Assembly (NCBI GenBank): GCA_030686995.1
Contig: CM060695.1
Location: 99,662,871-99,726,870, forward strand
DNA length: 64,000 nt
Direction of reading: 5' to 3'
From: Artemisia argyi
Taxonomy: Eukaryota; Streptophyta; Magnoliopsida; Asterales; Asteraceae
Part shown: one piece after another, positions 35,121-47,199 of the stretch
How the letters are laid out: every line of letters starts with the position of its first letter
How positions within the stretch are numbered: position 1 is the first letter of the stretch
Translations under genes and position numbers: made by a program
The notes under the pieces: model-generated
Told to the model about the DNA's origin: nothing
The model's database searches: none
Seen by the model: the letters and a program-made list of their open reading frames with translations, nothing else

Positions 35121-36119
35121 ATCCCCCACACTAAACTATTGCTAGTCCCTAGCAATCTATTTGAGAAAAACTTAATGGATTTTATCTCTTTACCAAAAGC
35201 CATCACTTCTGGAGTAGCCAGGTGTAAGAACTGTGGCACACCTGATAACCGTGTGATTTTGAGCAAATCACCAGCTGTCAACGGATTTGATTAGTCTTTA
35301 CCAAAAGCCGTTTGCTTCTAGACTAGCCAACTCTTGATGGAATAGTCAACATCTTGGTGAGCTGATTACCAATTATGGTTTTTCCACTGCCTTTACCACA
35401 AGCCATAAACTTGCGGGCTAGCCAACTCATTAGCTTTTGAGGATAATGGGGAGTTGAGGAACCATACAATTTTTGGCAAATTGCAAGCCATAAACGGGTT
35501 TGAGTTATCTTTACCAAGAACCGTTTGCTCCTGGATTAGCCAATCCTGTTGTGGGTTAGACATGGAGGATTGATAACCTATTTATTGCGTTCTAAGTGAG
35601 AAAAAATTTTAAAATTTTGGCTAAAATGGGGGTTCTTGATGGAACATGTGTTTAAATTCGTTAGAATAACGAATCTCCCCCCACACTTAGAACTGAATAT
35701 TGTCCTCAATATTCAAAGCACCGGGTGTTAAACCAACACTTAGAACGTAAGAAGAAAATATTCTATAGCTTTTATTTAAGATGTATATACATACAATTAT
35801 TATTATTATTTTTTTTAGATAAAACTTCTTAAATAGAAGCTATCACTATATTTACATTTTTTTTTTTTTTAGAAGATATATATATATACAACATGTGGGG
35901 CATCTCCCCCACACTAGGGTGGTACACAGGTGAAAACCTATATACATGCTAATGTTTTTGATTACCGAGTCGCTAACTTGACTCGACCCCGAATTTATTT
36001 GTCCATGGGGAAGTAAGTGGAAGAAACAATCTCAATCGGACTTTCATTTAAGATGTTTGGATAAACATTTGAAGTACGTGAAAGTTCCACACCGATGAGA
36101 TATACAGAGAGACCCTAGC
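35121..36119 (-). other. 3' non-coding internal region and PPT of the Athila-like LARD
   Basis: The PPT on the minus strand is TTAGTGTGGGGGAT (35134-35121), next to LTR start TGATGAATG. A second G-rich tract lies at about 35676-35689 (minus GTGTGGGGGGAGAT) and a third at 35908-35920. Three imperfect direct repeats with AGCCAnnnnnTTnTGGnnTAGCCA (35200-35560) are present. No gene. Confidence 0.65.
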
Positions 36120-38561
36120 TCAAAATTTATAAATGAGAATGCCGAGGTCAAAGATAATGTCCTCACTCCCGAAAGAGTGAAGAACAGGCAAAACCACGGA
36201 ATATATGAAGAAAAGGAAGAAAATCATAATGAAAATCATGACTAACTCCTCATCTTCAATAGGAGAATTCATTGTTTCATGAATCTCCTCTTTTAAGCTC
36301 GTTTGATCAAGACATATTATGGGTATATCTAGATCAAAATAGAAAGTATCATACTCCGGTGGAGATATGATCTGAGTGAGTTCAAAAGAGAACTCCTCGT
36401 AGAGAGAATCATTCACAAGATTTAAATCTGTGAACTCTTGTTCCTTTGTGGACTCATCACAATCCTCATTCTGAATATCAAAGAGTGGATTATCAGAAAT
36501 CAAAGTGAATTCGGATTCGAATTCATATAGAAGATTAGTGAGAGTAGTTTTGAATGCTTCAGGAACAAGGAGATGTAAATCTGTGAATTCTTGTTCCGCT
36601 GTGAACTCATCACAATCCTCATTCTGAATATCAAAGATTTGATTATCAGAAACCAAAGTGAATTCAGATTCGAATTCATATAGAGGATTAGTGAGAGTAG
36701 TCTCGACTGCTTCGGGAACAAAATGATTATCATTCTCTTCTTCTGAGTTGACAAGCTCAGAAGGTAATTCCTCCACATAACTGATGTCTCCAGAAGATAA
36801 AGAATTTTCATCAGTATGTGAAGTACTAAGCTCGATGTTGGGATTAGAGTTTAAAAGATTTTTAGTTTCTCCCATATCGGCTTCAAAATCAAGAATATCA
36901 TCATTACTTCCAGATAGAAGTGGAATGATGTGAGTGAGTTCCTTTGTAAAATCCTCATGAAGAGAATCAACATCAGAATGAGGCAGTGATGCCTCAACAT
37001 ACTCAATGTCTCCATAAGATATACAATCATTACTGGAATTAGAGACATTCTCAATTTGATCATTTGGATTATCAAGGGAGGTAGGAATATCACACATATG
37101 ATCAAGAATTCTCTGTGACTCACTTGGGATTGGGACAAGGTTCTTAACACTAGACTTTATGAATTCGTCAGATTCCTTTGCAGGAATTGTGTCAAGATGC
37201 TCGTCCCCCATGCTCAGAGAGTGAGTGGGAACCTCGGGTGTGATAACATCATACAGAGGGAACTGAGAAGGGCTAGCAGTAATGGAGTCTACAAGTTCCA
37301 TTATTTCTACTGCTGGTGATTCAGTTATATTATTTTCTCCCTGTATTTCCATGGAAGGAGTCTCAACTGATGAACTCGATGAATCTTTTTGAATGATAAC
37401 AATGTTATCATCATCATCACTGTCATCATCGTACTCAGAAAAAGCAGCATAGCGAATATTGTCACGTATTTTGGCTACTCTTTGCTCAGCAATTAAATCT
37501 TCCATGCTTTTCTCAGAATCTCGTTCTTCAGCAAGTAATTCTGCGATAGATTTATCACGAGAATTTTGAATGAGTGGAAATTGTGGAGGTGTGGATGTGT
37601 CAAAACCGGAAGGTTGACATTGATCATCATTATGAGGACCCCCACAATATACACAAGAAGAACTTGGATCATGGCGAAGCGACATATTAGCTAACTCCTC
37701 CCTAATGTTTTTAAGGTTTTCAAGAACCTCTAAATAAGGGTCTTGCTGAATATGAGGAGTAGCTTGGTTCATTTGGTACTGTGGAGGTGGGTCTTGAAAC
37801 GAATAGTAGTAATTGTTACAAGGAAATGGATTCCTTGTTTGACAATCAGAGCTAAAATGTGGACCTCCACAGTACTCACAACAGTTAAACTGTTGAGTCT
37901 GGCTTGGTGTATTTTGATACGAAGCATCATTGAAATTTGTATAATATGATTCTTGCTCGTATGAATGTGATGGGTAGTTGGAAAAATTTGAGGAGTTGTT
38001 GAATAAGTTTTGATTAGGAACATAAGCAAATGAATTACTCGATCCACAAAACAAACAACTCCCGTTTTGAATATCATTACCACATTGTTCACATGTACAC
38101 CAACGACATGGAAAACCGAAAAGAGGCTCACCACAACCGTCACAAGGGACAAAATCTGGAGGTGGGACAAGTGGTGTGCTCTTAGAGCTAGGAATTTCCA
38201 CCACTTCCGTTATGGTCTCGGGTTTTTGTTATTGATAAACGTGAAGATTAGGTAAGTCGTTCTTTTCAGTCACTACCCTAAGCTCGGTACGTTTGCTTGA
38301 CAAACTTTTAACCGTAAACCGTGAAAGGTTAGGATCAATTTTTGAAGGTTCGTCATTAATAGCACGTATCTCGGGTTGTGAAGGGTAGTTGGAAGAATTT
38401 GGTGAATCATTGAGAGAATTTGGACTTATGAACAGATTGCACACAGTACAAAATCTGTTACTACAATTATTGCCACATTTCTCACAAATACACCGGAGAC
38501 AACGAAGGCCGTTCTCAATCGGGATTTTACAATGAAAACACTTGTAACCGAGAGACGCCAT
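36120..38561 (-). CDS. Cys-rich 812-codon ORF of the Athila-like LARD, one in-frame stop
   Basis: Frame from ATG 38561 to the stop at 36120, interrupted once by TAA at 38229-38231 (followed by CAA). N-terminus MASLGYKCFHCKIPIENGLR has a series of CxxC pairs (about residues 8-60); after the stop CDGCGEPLFGFPCRWCTCEQ gives more CxxC pairs, then two CxxCGGPHxxxxC knuckle-like motifs. The middle is acidic and Ser-rich. Two tandem copies of about 50 aa (YEFESEFTLVSDNQIFDIQN type) are at 36430-36720. The C-terminus has a hydrophobic helix (MIFIMIFFLFFIYSVVLPVL), a possible membrane anchor. I know similar Cys-rich N-termini from Asteraceae proteins annotated with RT domains. Whether it acts like gag or is an accessory protein is unknown. 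Confidence 0.65.
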
Positions 38562-38734
38562 AAGAATTATGCATGAGATGGGTGTAAGAAGGTAGAATCA
38601 AATGGATAGAGGGTATAAAGGTGAATATTTTTGGGTTTTGTTTTATAAAAATATGGATAAAAGATGGTAAATATACAATGGATGTATATCCAGAATCACT
38701 AATACGAAAAATCGTTTAGAATAAGCGCACAACC

Positions 38735-38752
38735 TCCCCGGCAGCGGCGCCA
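38735..38752 (-). other. PBS of the Athila-like LARD
   Basis: Minus strand TGGCGCCGCTGCCGGGGA, five bases from the 5' LTR. It differs at one base from the tRNA-Asp-type PBS TGGCGCCGTTGCCGGGGA used by Athila-group elements. Confidence 0.85.
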
Positions 38753-38757
38753 AATTT

Positions 38758-41700
38758 TGATTCGCCTCAAACAGTCAGATAATTATTGGTCAACCACTTG
38801 TGAATGGTCAAGTATAATAGTCAAACAGCTGAGGCAAATGCTTCCGTGGAATACAGTGTTTCCCCGGGTCGTAATGTCCCAACGAGGTGTGCGCGATGTT
38901 TTATTATAAACGAATCTGTGATTAAGTGAACGTGAACAGGAAAGGATATGAATAAGTATGTGTGTGTGTGTGATTTAAACTAGGGTTTTATAACTTAAAT
39001 AAACTATATTAACTATCTTAACGATTACGTGAAACCTAGGTATTTAAAAACGTTTTAAAAGTACACCAAATTAAAATCAGACGCGACTGCGTACTGAGAA
39101 AAATGTGAGTTTTAAGGAAAAATAAACTATAAGGGTTAAAAATGACAATTCTATAAACTTAAACTTAAAATAAAATTAAATTAAAAAGAAAACTATTTTT
39201 TAGATTATTTTATTATTTAATATTAATTATTTAATTAAAAACTATTTAACTATTTAACTAAAATTAACTTAAATAAAAACTAAAAATGATTAACACTATA
39301 AATTAAACTAAAAACTTACAAAAATAATTTCTAAACTTAAATTAGAACTTGAAGAAAGTATAAAAAATAAAAATAAATCTTTTTGTCTTTTTGTAGATTT
39401 TTTATTAATTAAAAACTATTTATATTAATTAAACTATTTAAACTATTTTAAATTACAAATAATACTAAATCAACTTAGAAAATTAATAAAAATTTTATAT
39501 ATCTAATTAACCATCATAGGAATCCTAAAAAATTATAAAAACTTTATTTTATATATTTTTAAACTAGTTTACTATTTATTATTCTATTTATTATTTAATT
39601 ACTATTTAAACTATTTAAATTATAAAAACTATTAAATGAACAGTATAAATCACAAGAAAATTTCTAAAATTATTTTATGACTTATAGAAGCTAGGAAAAA
39701 TATAAAATATAGGTGTTACTATATAAAAACTAATTATCCTATTTAAAACTTATTTATTGATTAATTATTAATAAAACTATTTTTAATTCTAATAAATATC
39801 AAATGACAATATAAAAATCTGAGAAAATTATTATAATTACTTTAACCTAAAATGAAATTAATAAAAATATAAAAACACAACTTACTTAATAAAAATGTAA
39901 AAATGAAAATTAAAATTAAATTAAATTAAATAGAAACTATCACTTATTTTTATATTGTATTTTCTTGATTTTTATTTTACAAAACTATATTATATATAAA
40001 AACAAGTAACTTTTGTAAAAACAACAAATTTAGAACTTAATAATAAGCTAATTATAAGCTAATATCCTAGACAGTTGACTTTAGTTGACTGAAAATGGGA
40101 GATAAGCTCAAATGAGCTTGTGTGGGACCCACCTTGGTATTTTCTGGTTCAAATAAGTCTTATGGACTTGTCTAAACTCAATTTGGTCAAATAAGCTCAG
40201 TAGATAAGCTAATAAGCACAAATAAGCTAATCCAAAAACTGCTTTCAACTCAGAATGGGGACAAGGTTCAAGGGCAAAACTAAGTGGGGTCCACAGTGAT
40301 TCAAGTCAAACCAAAGGTCAACTAAGTATCCCTGGTAGGAGGGGGTTGGGAAAAGCTAACTAGGGGTTGTGGGGCCCACTGTGGTGGTCACAAAACACCA
40401 CCAAAGGTGGTGTTGTGACTGAGGTCTGATGGAGCAGGGGAGGTCTTTCCCCCTGCAGCTTACTTTAGATGGATGGTGGGGTCCACACAAAAATCTCAAA
40501 ATTATAAAAACTATGAGACACTAAAGTTGAGCTGTTGGACTTGAACTAGGAACAAATTTCAGCTCCTAAAACCTATTACACAATTCTACAAAAATCTGTC
40601 AAGATTTGAGAAAATCTGAGAGATGAACTTTTGACTTTTGATGAAAATGAACTAGGTTGACTATTTTGGATTTCTAACACTCACTACTGATTGTATATGT
40701 TATATTAAGTTATTATGAACCTATTTTAAGCTAAATTTATAACTAATAAGGTAAAATGGAGAATTGTGAATCACAACTCCCTCACAGTTAACTGTGAGGG
40801 TTGATTAACTATCTTTTTGACTTTTTATTGAAAATGCATAAGTTTTTATGACTAAGATAGACTCTAGTGACCTAATGTGAGTTATTGAAACCACTAACAA
40901 CAACTAAAATAGCTAGGATCATAGGCAAACCTGCTGAACCAAACACACCTTAATATGACAGATTTGAAGATTTTCAAAGCAAATGGTAAGATTAAACCAC
41001 AATACCGATTACAAGCACTATATTAAGATTATTTAAGATCAATTAAGTAAGAATCAACCACAACACAAGCATAAAACTCAAATTTGTCAAGTATGAGTCT
41101 TAGGCTGTGAGTTTTTGAATTTTTTAGCAACAAGTAAATTTAATGAACAAGTAAACTATGTTATACTATATTATGACTAAGTAACTCCAAATGAGCATAA
41201 AAGCATTCAGATAAGCAGAAATAAGCTAAGCTACAGTAGACTTATAAAAATTGAGAAACAAGCTTACAATTGGAATTTGACTGAGACACAATGAACCAAT
41301 GGATCAAAACATAACCTATTGCCTCCCATAAGGCTTCTAAACCATGTTCAACCAGAAACTAACTTGCTCCATCTTCTTTACAACTATTTTTCTATTTATT
41401 TTCTATTTTATTGATTTTTCTTGAATTTATGAGTTTAACTAATATACTGAATTATAAGATATCTAAAAGCTTTTAAAAACTTTGTCAAAGCTTATATGAG
41501 CCTAAGAATATCTTAATAATCAACTGCAAACAACATTCATCAAAACTTGAGATTTTTGGAATTCAATTAAAAAGCATAAACTGAGATAGCAACTGAAAAT
41601 TGAAATTAACTTGATTTAAAGATTAAAGGACATGAAATTAACTGAGTACAACAAGATTTAACTTAAAATTACAACTAAATGAGAAAGAACATTACCTACG

Positions 41701-43004
41701 ATTACAATAAACTAAACCTACACTAATACTTGAACTCTTCTGCCTCATTTCCCTTTTGTAGATATGTTCTGAGTTTGTGGGACCCACTGGGGCATTTCCC
41801 ACCAATCCCCAGCCATTGATATGGTCCAAGTCATCTCAGCCGTTTAAATTTGCAACTTGGCGCCAAAAGTCTTGGGGGGTACTGTGTTTGCGTGGAGAGG
41901 TTTTCAATGCTTTTGGAAGGTTGTGGAGGTGGAGGTGATGAGGTGGAATGAGTGGTTGGCCAGCTGGGGGGTGAAAACTGTGGGAGGGTGAGTGGTATTG
42001 GTGCTACAGTGGTGAGGTTGGGAGTCTGTGAGGAAGGAGAGGGAGATGGGTGGAGTTTGACCGGGTTTGACCCTGGTATTAAATACCAGGGTGGGGTTTG
42101 GGCTTATTTTGTGGGCTTGGGTAATTAAAATAGAGGGTGGGCTGGTATGGTATAGTGGATTGGTTTTGTAGTTAATAAATATAGGGTCCGGTTTGGTAAG
42201 TTTGTTAAATAAATCACAAGGACTAAATTTGTAAATAGGGAAAAGTTGAGGGGCTGTTGTTGTAAATTCCCATATGTAATCACAAGGACCTATTTTACCA
42301 TAATTGAATAGTACACGGTTTATTTTTGATGTTTTTCATTTTTTTTAAACACCGGGGACTATTTTTGCCAAACTTGCAAAGTTGAGGGGCCTTTTTGCAA
42401 TTTCTCCAAACTTTTCACCCAAGGACTAATAATGACAATTATGAATTCCCTAGGACCCCTAATGATAATTTTCCCATTTTGAACACCCAGGGACTAAAAC
42501 TGTCAAGTTTGAAACTTTGAGGGACCTGTTTTGCCAAACTGTGAAACTTCAGGGACCAATCATGTAAATTCACCAAACTTCACCAAGGACCATTCCTGCA
42601 AAAGATTATTAGTACAAGGACCAAAATTGAATTTCTCAAAGTTTTTACATCCCAGGGACCATTTCTGTCAATTTCCAAAGTTGAGGGACTAAACTTGTAA
42701 TTTTATGAAACTTTGCACCAAAGGACTAAATATGTAACTTTATGATTAAAAAGGACCTTTGATGACTTTTTCATGCTTTTAGAATAACCAGGGACTAGTT
42801 TTGCCAATTTATGAAACTTGAGGGACTGAAACTGCCAATTATGCAAACTTTGTACGTTTTTCATCTGTTTTTGCATATTTTGCATTTGAAACATATAAAA
42901 CACACTTTTATGATATTTTAAGTATTTTGATACATATTTGAGTGTTTTTGTATGTTTTGGCAGCTCAGATTAGTATAAAATGATGAGTATTTAGACACTC
43001 ATCA
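38758..43004 (-). mobile_element. 5' LTR of the Athila-like LARD
   Basis: 4247 bp, nearly identical to 30876-35120, with the same palindrome (40779-40800), hairpin (about 40386-40417) and degenerate repeats. Differences seen include TTATG/TTGTG near the start and CATTCATCA/CACTCATCA at the end. Confidence 0.9.
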
Positions 43005-43079
43005 GGTGTTCAATATCAGATCTCTAATGTCACTAATTAAAGACAACCTACTCCTACATGTAATTTGCGCAGCATAATC

Positions 43080-44944
43080 CTAAAATAACAAAAACATATA
43101 AATATATATTACAAAACATATACATACAAATAAACTATAGATGTAATGAAAAAACAAATTAAATATTGCGAAATACCCGATAATCCGCCATAATGACAGC
43201 CAACAACCGATAACTCAGTCACCACGGCAGCCACCACCACAACACCAACACAACACCACCAACAACAACACCACCACAACACCAATTTCTTACCACCACA
43301 ACCAACACCTCCAAACTGACGTCACCACCACCACCACTGTCACAACAACACCACCAAACTGACGCCACCACCACCACCACTGTCACAACAACGCCATCAA
43401 AAGCACCACCACTACAAAAACACGTGTAACATACACTAAAAATTTAGATCTGTGTAGAAATTTAAGCGACATGAATACAAATAGCTCAGACGAGATGAAT
43501 TGTCATATCAAAACTTATTTCTGGTAAGCTTTTTCATGGTTTGCTCCCTCCGAACGATATCTCGTGTATGTCGTGTATATATATATACGCGACATTGTAA
43601 TGTGTTTTTTTTCTTTGTCCAATAGATATGTGCCACGTTACCTTCTTTAATGTCGCGTATATATATACGTGTGATCTTGGGGTATTTTTGTAATGGAGAA
43701 AAAGTTTGGGTAGTTGCAGACACAAGGAGTTCGGCAGGGGCCCTGCCGTAATTTTCGCTTGCCAAAATTACTGCAGATAGGCCACTGTTGAAAGTGGCTG
43801 TCTTGGAGTGGATCAGTTTTTTTCATCCCAAAAAGGCCACATATTTCGCTTATTAGTTTTGGATTCAAGGAATCATTTCAAACCCAATAACTATTGTCTG
43901 GTACAAATTAGGAATCGATTTAGTGGACCATGGTAGCAAAAAATCATTCTACACTAATATAGTGTCTTTTGGCCAATCCATACCCAAAATGGGTCCTACT
44001 TTTATTTACTCTCTCACAACATTTTCAAAAACTTAATAAAAAATTATCACTATCATTAATTTTTTATATTATTTTATTAACTAACTTATAAAATATTGTT
44101 TTTATAATTACATATTATATTTTTTTTCTCTCTCTAAATTCGAATCTTAAACCAAATCCGAATTCAAAACCTAAACCTCCAAGAAACCAAACGGGCCCTT
44201 AATTTATGTGAATTATTTCTCTCTCCTATAATCTGGGCCCAACATTAAAAAAAATTACATAAAAGTTGTAGCGATTTGTTTCTCTTTCTTCATATGTGGG
44301 TCCCACAATGTTTAAAAAAACTAAATCACATAAAATTTGAGGCGATCTGTTTCTCTTTCTTCTTATTTGGGGCCCACTGTGTTTAAAAAAAATCACCTAA
44401 AGTGAGAAGCGATGTTAGTTATTTAATTTTAGGGTTATATTTTAGTGTTTTGTTTGGCATGTTAAGGATTAGGGTTTGGGGTCTTTTTTTTTCATGTTAT
44501 TGGAAATGTATATGATGTATAAAATTGTAATTATTTTCTTATTTGTGTTGTCTTTAATGAGATCTTTGTGGAAAACTAAAATATGTTAAAAGTCGAGTTA
44601 ATATGAATATGAAAGTGTGGAAAATGATACAGTAAGTAAGTTATAAATTTGAATTTTTGTAGAGCTTAAGGTATCATCACTTTAGTTAAACATTAACTCA
44701 CTGCCACGTCAGCGACACATCAACGATCTGTTCACCTTAAAAAAACATTTATTATCATCACTAAACTTTAACTATAAAACTAATACTTCACGTAATAACT
44801 ACATAACATTTAAAACACGAATTTAAATTAAACATTAAACATTAAAGTTAAAACACGAATTACATTAAACATTAAAGTTAAAACACAAAATACATAGTAT
44901 GATTAATAGAAACTACGATACGGTGATGAAAATGATACTACTAA
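43080..44944. other. Upstream region of Ulp1-like pseudogene, copy 1
   Basis: Mostly non-coding. Contains ACC/ACA-rich low-complexity DNA (43195-43420), an inverted repeat with a short (TA)6 (43575-43669) and AT-rich DNA with a short direct repeat of ACATTAAACATTAAAGTTAA (44820-44880). The same sequence follows copy 2 at 61571-63513. Open frames here are low-complexity or too short to accept. Confidence 0.55.
43575..43669. repeat. 95-bp inverted repeat with TA core, copy 1
   Basis: GTATATATATATACGCGACATT at the left (22 bases) is mirrored by AATGTCGCGTATATATATAC at the right, with about 52 bases between. It can fold into a long hairpin. In copy 2 the left TA run has expanded to about 39 units. 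Confidence 0.7.
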
Positions 44945-45036
44945 TTAATAAAAGGAATCATCTGAGACCCTACCCTCCTCCTCACTTGAAGACTCCTTGA
45001 ACTCGCCTCCATAATACCCTCCTTCTATGTTGTCAA
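44945..45036 (-). pseudogene. C-terminal fragment of a second gene, copy 1
   Basis: About 29 codons before TAA (44945-44947): an acidic tail with GGYYGGEFKESSSEEEGRVS then DDSFY. The fragment ends at the duplication junction. The longer version is at 63514-64000. Confidence 0.6.
45034..45036. other. Tandem duplication junction with 3-bp microhomology
   Basis: Left of the junction the sequence is that of 63570-63605 (...CTATGTTGTCAA), right of it that of 2024 onward (CAACATGGGTTAG). The three bases CAA are shared by both parents. No element end lies here. This is the expected join of a tandem duplication formed by microhomology-mediated repair. Confidence 0.85.
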
Positions 45037-45311
45037 CATGGGTTAGTTCACAACATAACAACATATATTAGTGTCCAAGATGACTCCACTATCCAAATGT
45101 TGAGCACTATAAAGATAGAGTAGAATTAAACATGAATTTCTCATATAACCCATAATCCACTTTATATCACATAGAAGAGCATAAAGCATACAACAAAGAC
45201 AATTCCTAATACAAGCTAGAAACACATTCTTCAACACATTATTCTAGCATAATGTTATATTGTGACTAACCATATCACACATGACCTACAACAAAAGTTG
45301 CCCAAGCGCAC

Positions 45312-45680
45312 TTATTTCTTGCGCTTTTGAGCCGCAACTTTTGCAAGACCTTTCACAACATTTGTTACCATCATGTAATTGTTCTTGTAGACAAGATGCA
45401 ACTCTCTCAACTCCTCTTGAAGATCCTTAACATCATTCTCAATCTTGATTGTTTTCTCACAACATTTACACCTTCGTGCATGGTTATGAGTTGAAGCATC
45501 AAGTTTGGGAGGGAGAGGGTACCCCGTTTTGTACCATATGGGATCACTCCACAAACATTTCATCACGTAACTCCTAAGTATTTCATTATCAATACATGAT
45601 GGATTTTCCCATTCATCATTAGGTTCTTTATCTACCACAATGGACTTACCCTTGTAGTCATTGTTTGAAGCATTACTCAT
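45312..45680 (-). CDS. 122-aa ORF of unknown function in copia element, copy 2
   Basis: Same length as the ORF at 2302-2670 with residue differences at five positions. The Cys cluster RRCKCCEK, heptad-like helix and basic end AAQKRKK are conserved. Both copies stayed open, but a 122-codon frame can survive by chance at this low divergence. Confidence 0.5.
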   Translation of the reverse strand: MSNASNNDYKGKSIVVDKEPNDEWENPSCIDNEILRSYVMKCLWSDPIWYKTGYPLPPKLDASTHNHARRCKCCEKTIKIENDVKDLQEELRELHLVYKNNYMMVTNVVKGLAKVAAQKRKK

Positions 45681-46370
45681 TTTAGTGAGGAGATTTTTCT
45701 AAGTGATTTAAGTTTTGAAGGAAGAAGATGAAGTGTGTGAAGATGCAAGTAATAATGTGATTTATATAGGATGGAAGAAGGGTGGTAGGTATGAGTAAAG
45801 AGACTAGTTCTTCATGTTTATGATGAGTTCAACTACTAAGGTGCTTGAAGAGATGGTCAAGCCATCTAAATCATGTACCAAAATGTCATTAAGCATGTGA
45901 TGGTGTAAGGAATAAAAGAAAGAGATGAGTTTTATTTGTTGTAGTAGGTAGAGATAAGATGATAGTTCACATAATTTATCATGCATGCATCAAACTCATG
46001 CATGAAACTTCAAGCAATTAATTATTAGGAGATAGCATTATTCAATTTAATTTAAGCATGCAACATGTAGTTTATCACATAAGGTGAACAAGTAGAATTA
46101 GATACAAGTTTTCTTGTTCAAACACATAGTATAGACATGTAGAATCTTGGATATTATCAATCATTGTTTGAATAATGAGTTGATACATATCTTTCCTCTT
46201 GGAAGACATTTATTTGGTCTTCCATCCATGCCTCTATATAAGCCTTAATCACGTAAACACATAAGCTCTAATAGCACCTAAAGATTGTTCTCCTAAGATG
46301 CATGTTATCCATGAACATCCAAACCTATCCCAAAAACAAATTGGATTTTTGAAAAATGTCATGCCAAAAC
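45681..46370. other. Non-coding spacer, copia copy 2
   Basis: Counterpart of 2671-3360; no RT or RNase H motif. Nothing else seen. Confidence 0.5.
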
Positions 46371-47199
46371 TTAGACTTGTTTGTTTTGTGACATAAGTGT
46401 CCTTTTATTCAAGTCACCAATGAATTGTTGTATAGGATGACCCCTCGCTTCTCTCACTTCCTTAGGATTGCCTTCATCCGAAACATCAACTTGTAATGTC
46501 GGCGACCTTTCTTGATCTTGAACTATAGGTTCATTGATCACATCATCTTCTTCCGAAGGAGATGATTTAGGCTCGGGCATGTTCTCATCAAAGGTCACAT
46601 TGAGAGATTCCTCAATCCTCATTGTTTCCTTGTTAAGCACTATGTATGCTTTACAAGTTTGAGAGTATCCTACGAACACACCTTCATACGTCTTTGGTGA
46701 GATATTCTTTGGTGTTAAGTATAAATACTTTGCAACCAAGTACTCTAAAATACTCTAAGGAAGGCTTCCTATTTCTAAGTATTTCAGATGGAGTTTTATT
46801 AATGACCTTTCTTATATGAACTCTATTAAAGATATAACATGCAGTATCTAGGGCATGACACCAAAACTTTTGTGGGATGGATTGCTCGTCAAGCATTGCA
46901 CGACTCATCTTTCTTAACTTACGATGTGTTCTTTCATCAATCTCAAGCGATTGAGAAGTGAACGGGCCCGATAAGTTATAAGATATTCCATGTTGTTCAC
47001 AAAAGGTTCCAAATTGCATTTTATCAAATTCACTACTATGATTTGTTTTAATTGAGACAATTGAACAATCAAGTAGGTTTTCAAGTTTCTTTCTTAAAAT
47101 GTTGAATTTATTCAAGACTCCATCCTTATTTTCTAAGAATAAAATCCAAGTGTAACTTGAATAATCATCTACAATCATTAAAGTGTAGAAGTTTCCTCA
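46371..47199 (-). pseudogene. Ty1/copia integrase, degenerate, copy 2
   Basis: Same domain content as copy 1, including the TNHSSEF change of the catalytic Asp, so that change predates the duplication. In this copy an 11-base deletion near 46697 (after LNTKEYLTK) shifts the frame, splitting it into 46684-47178 and 46371-46739. The conserved VERxxR motif reads DERTHR. The TGA upstream (47197-47199) is shared with copy 1. Confidence 0.82.

Larger units (their letters stand above)
30876..43004 (-). mobile_element. Athila-like LARD with a Cys-rich ORF
   Basis: 12,129 bp. LTRs 30876-35120 (4245 bp) and 38758-43004 (4247 bp), internal region 3637 bp. Ends TGATTCGCC and CTCATCA; target duplication GGTGT at 30871-30875 and 43005-43009; empty site GGTGT at 61496-61500 in the sister copy. 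PBS (38735-38752) is of the Athila/tRNA-Asp type. No protease, RT or integrase is present. The LTRs differ at only about 13 substitutions and two 1-base indels by eye (about 0.3 percent), so insertion is recent. Confidence 0.92.
21752..43079 (-). pseudogene. DUF1985-Ulp1 (C48) protease-like gene, copy 1, broken by four elements
   Basis: Exons, minus strand, in gene order: 43079-43005 + 30875-30778 + 26049-25498 (one exon split by the Athila-like LARD and the Helitron), 25419-25270, 25175-24948, 24876-24775, 24695-24474, 22589-22335, 22247-22065, 21978-21752. Splice sites are GT/AG on all internal borders I checked. The protein has a DUF1985 domain (FCLVTSLRFGTDFRKPYEDG; YMWNVYPWGSYVWPTLYKHL), then a Pro-rich middle, a basic linker (ILPKKRGAKSKQKK) and the start of a Ulp1/C48 domain. 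Such genes are often carried by Mutator-like elements (Kaonashi type). Stops TGA in the exon at 22335-22589 and TAG in 22065-22247 are shared with copy 2. The copia LTR cuts the last exon before the catalytic His. Confidence 0.75.
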
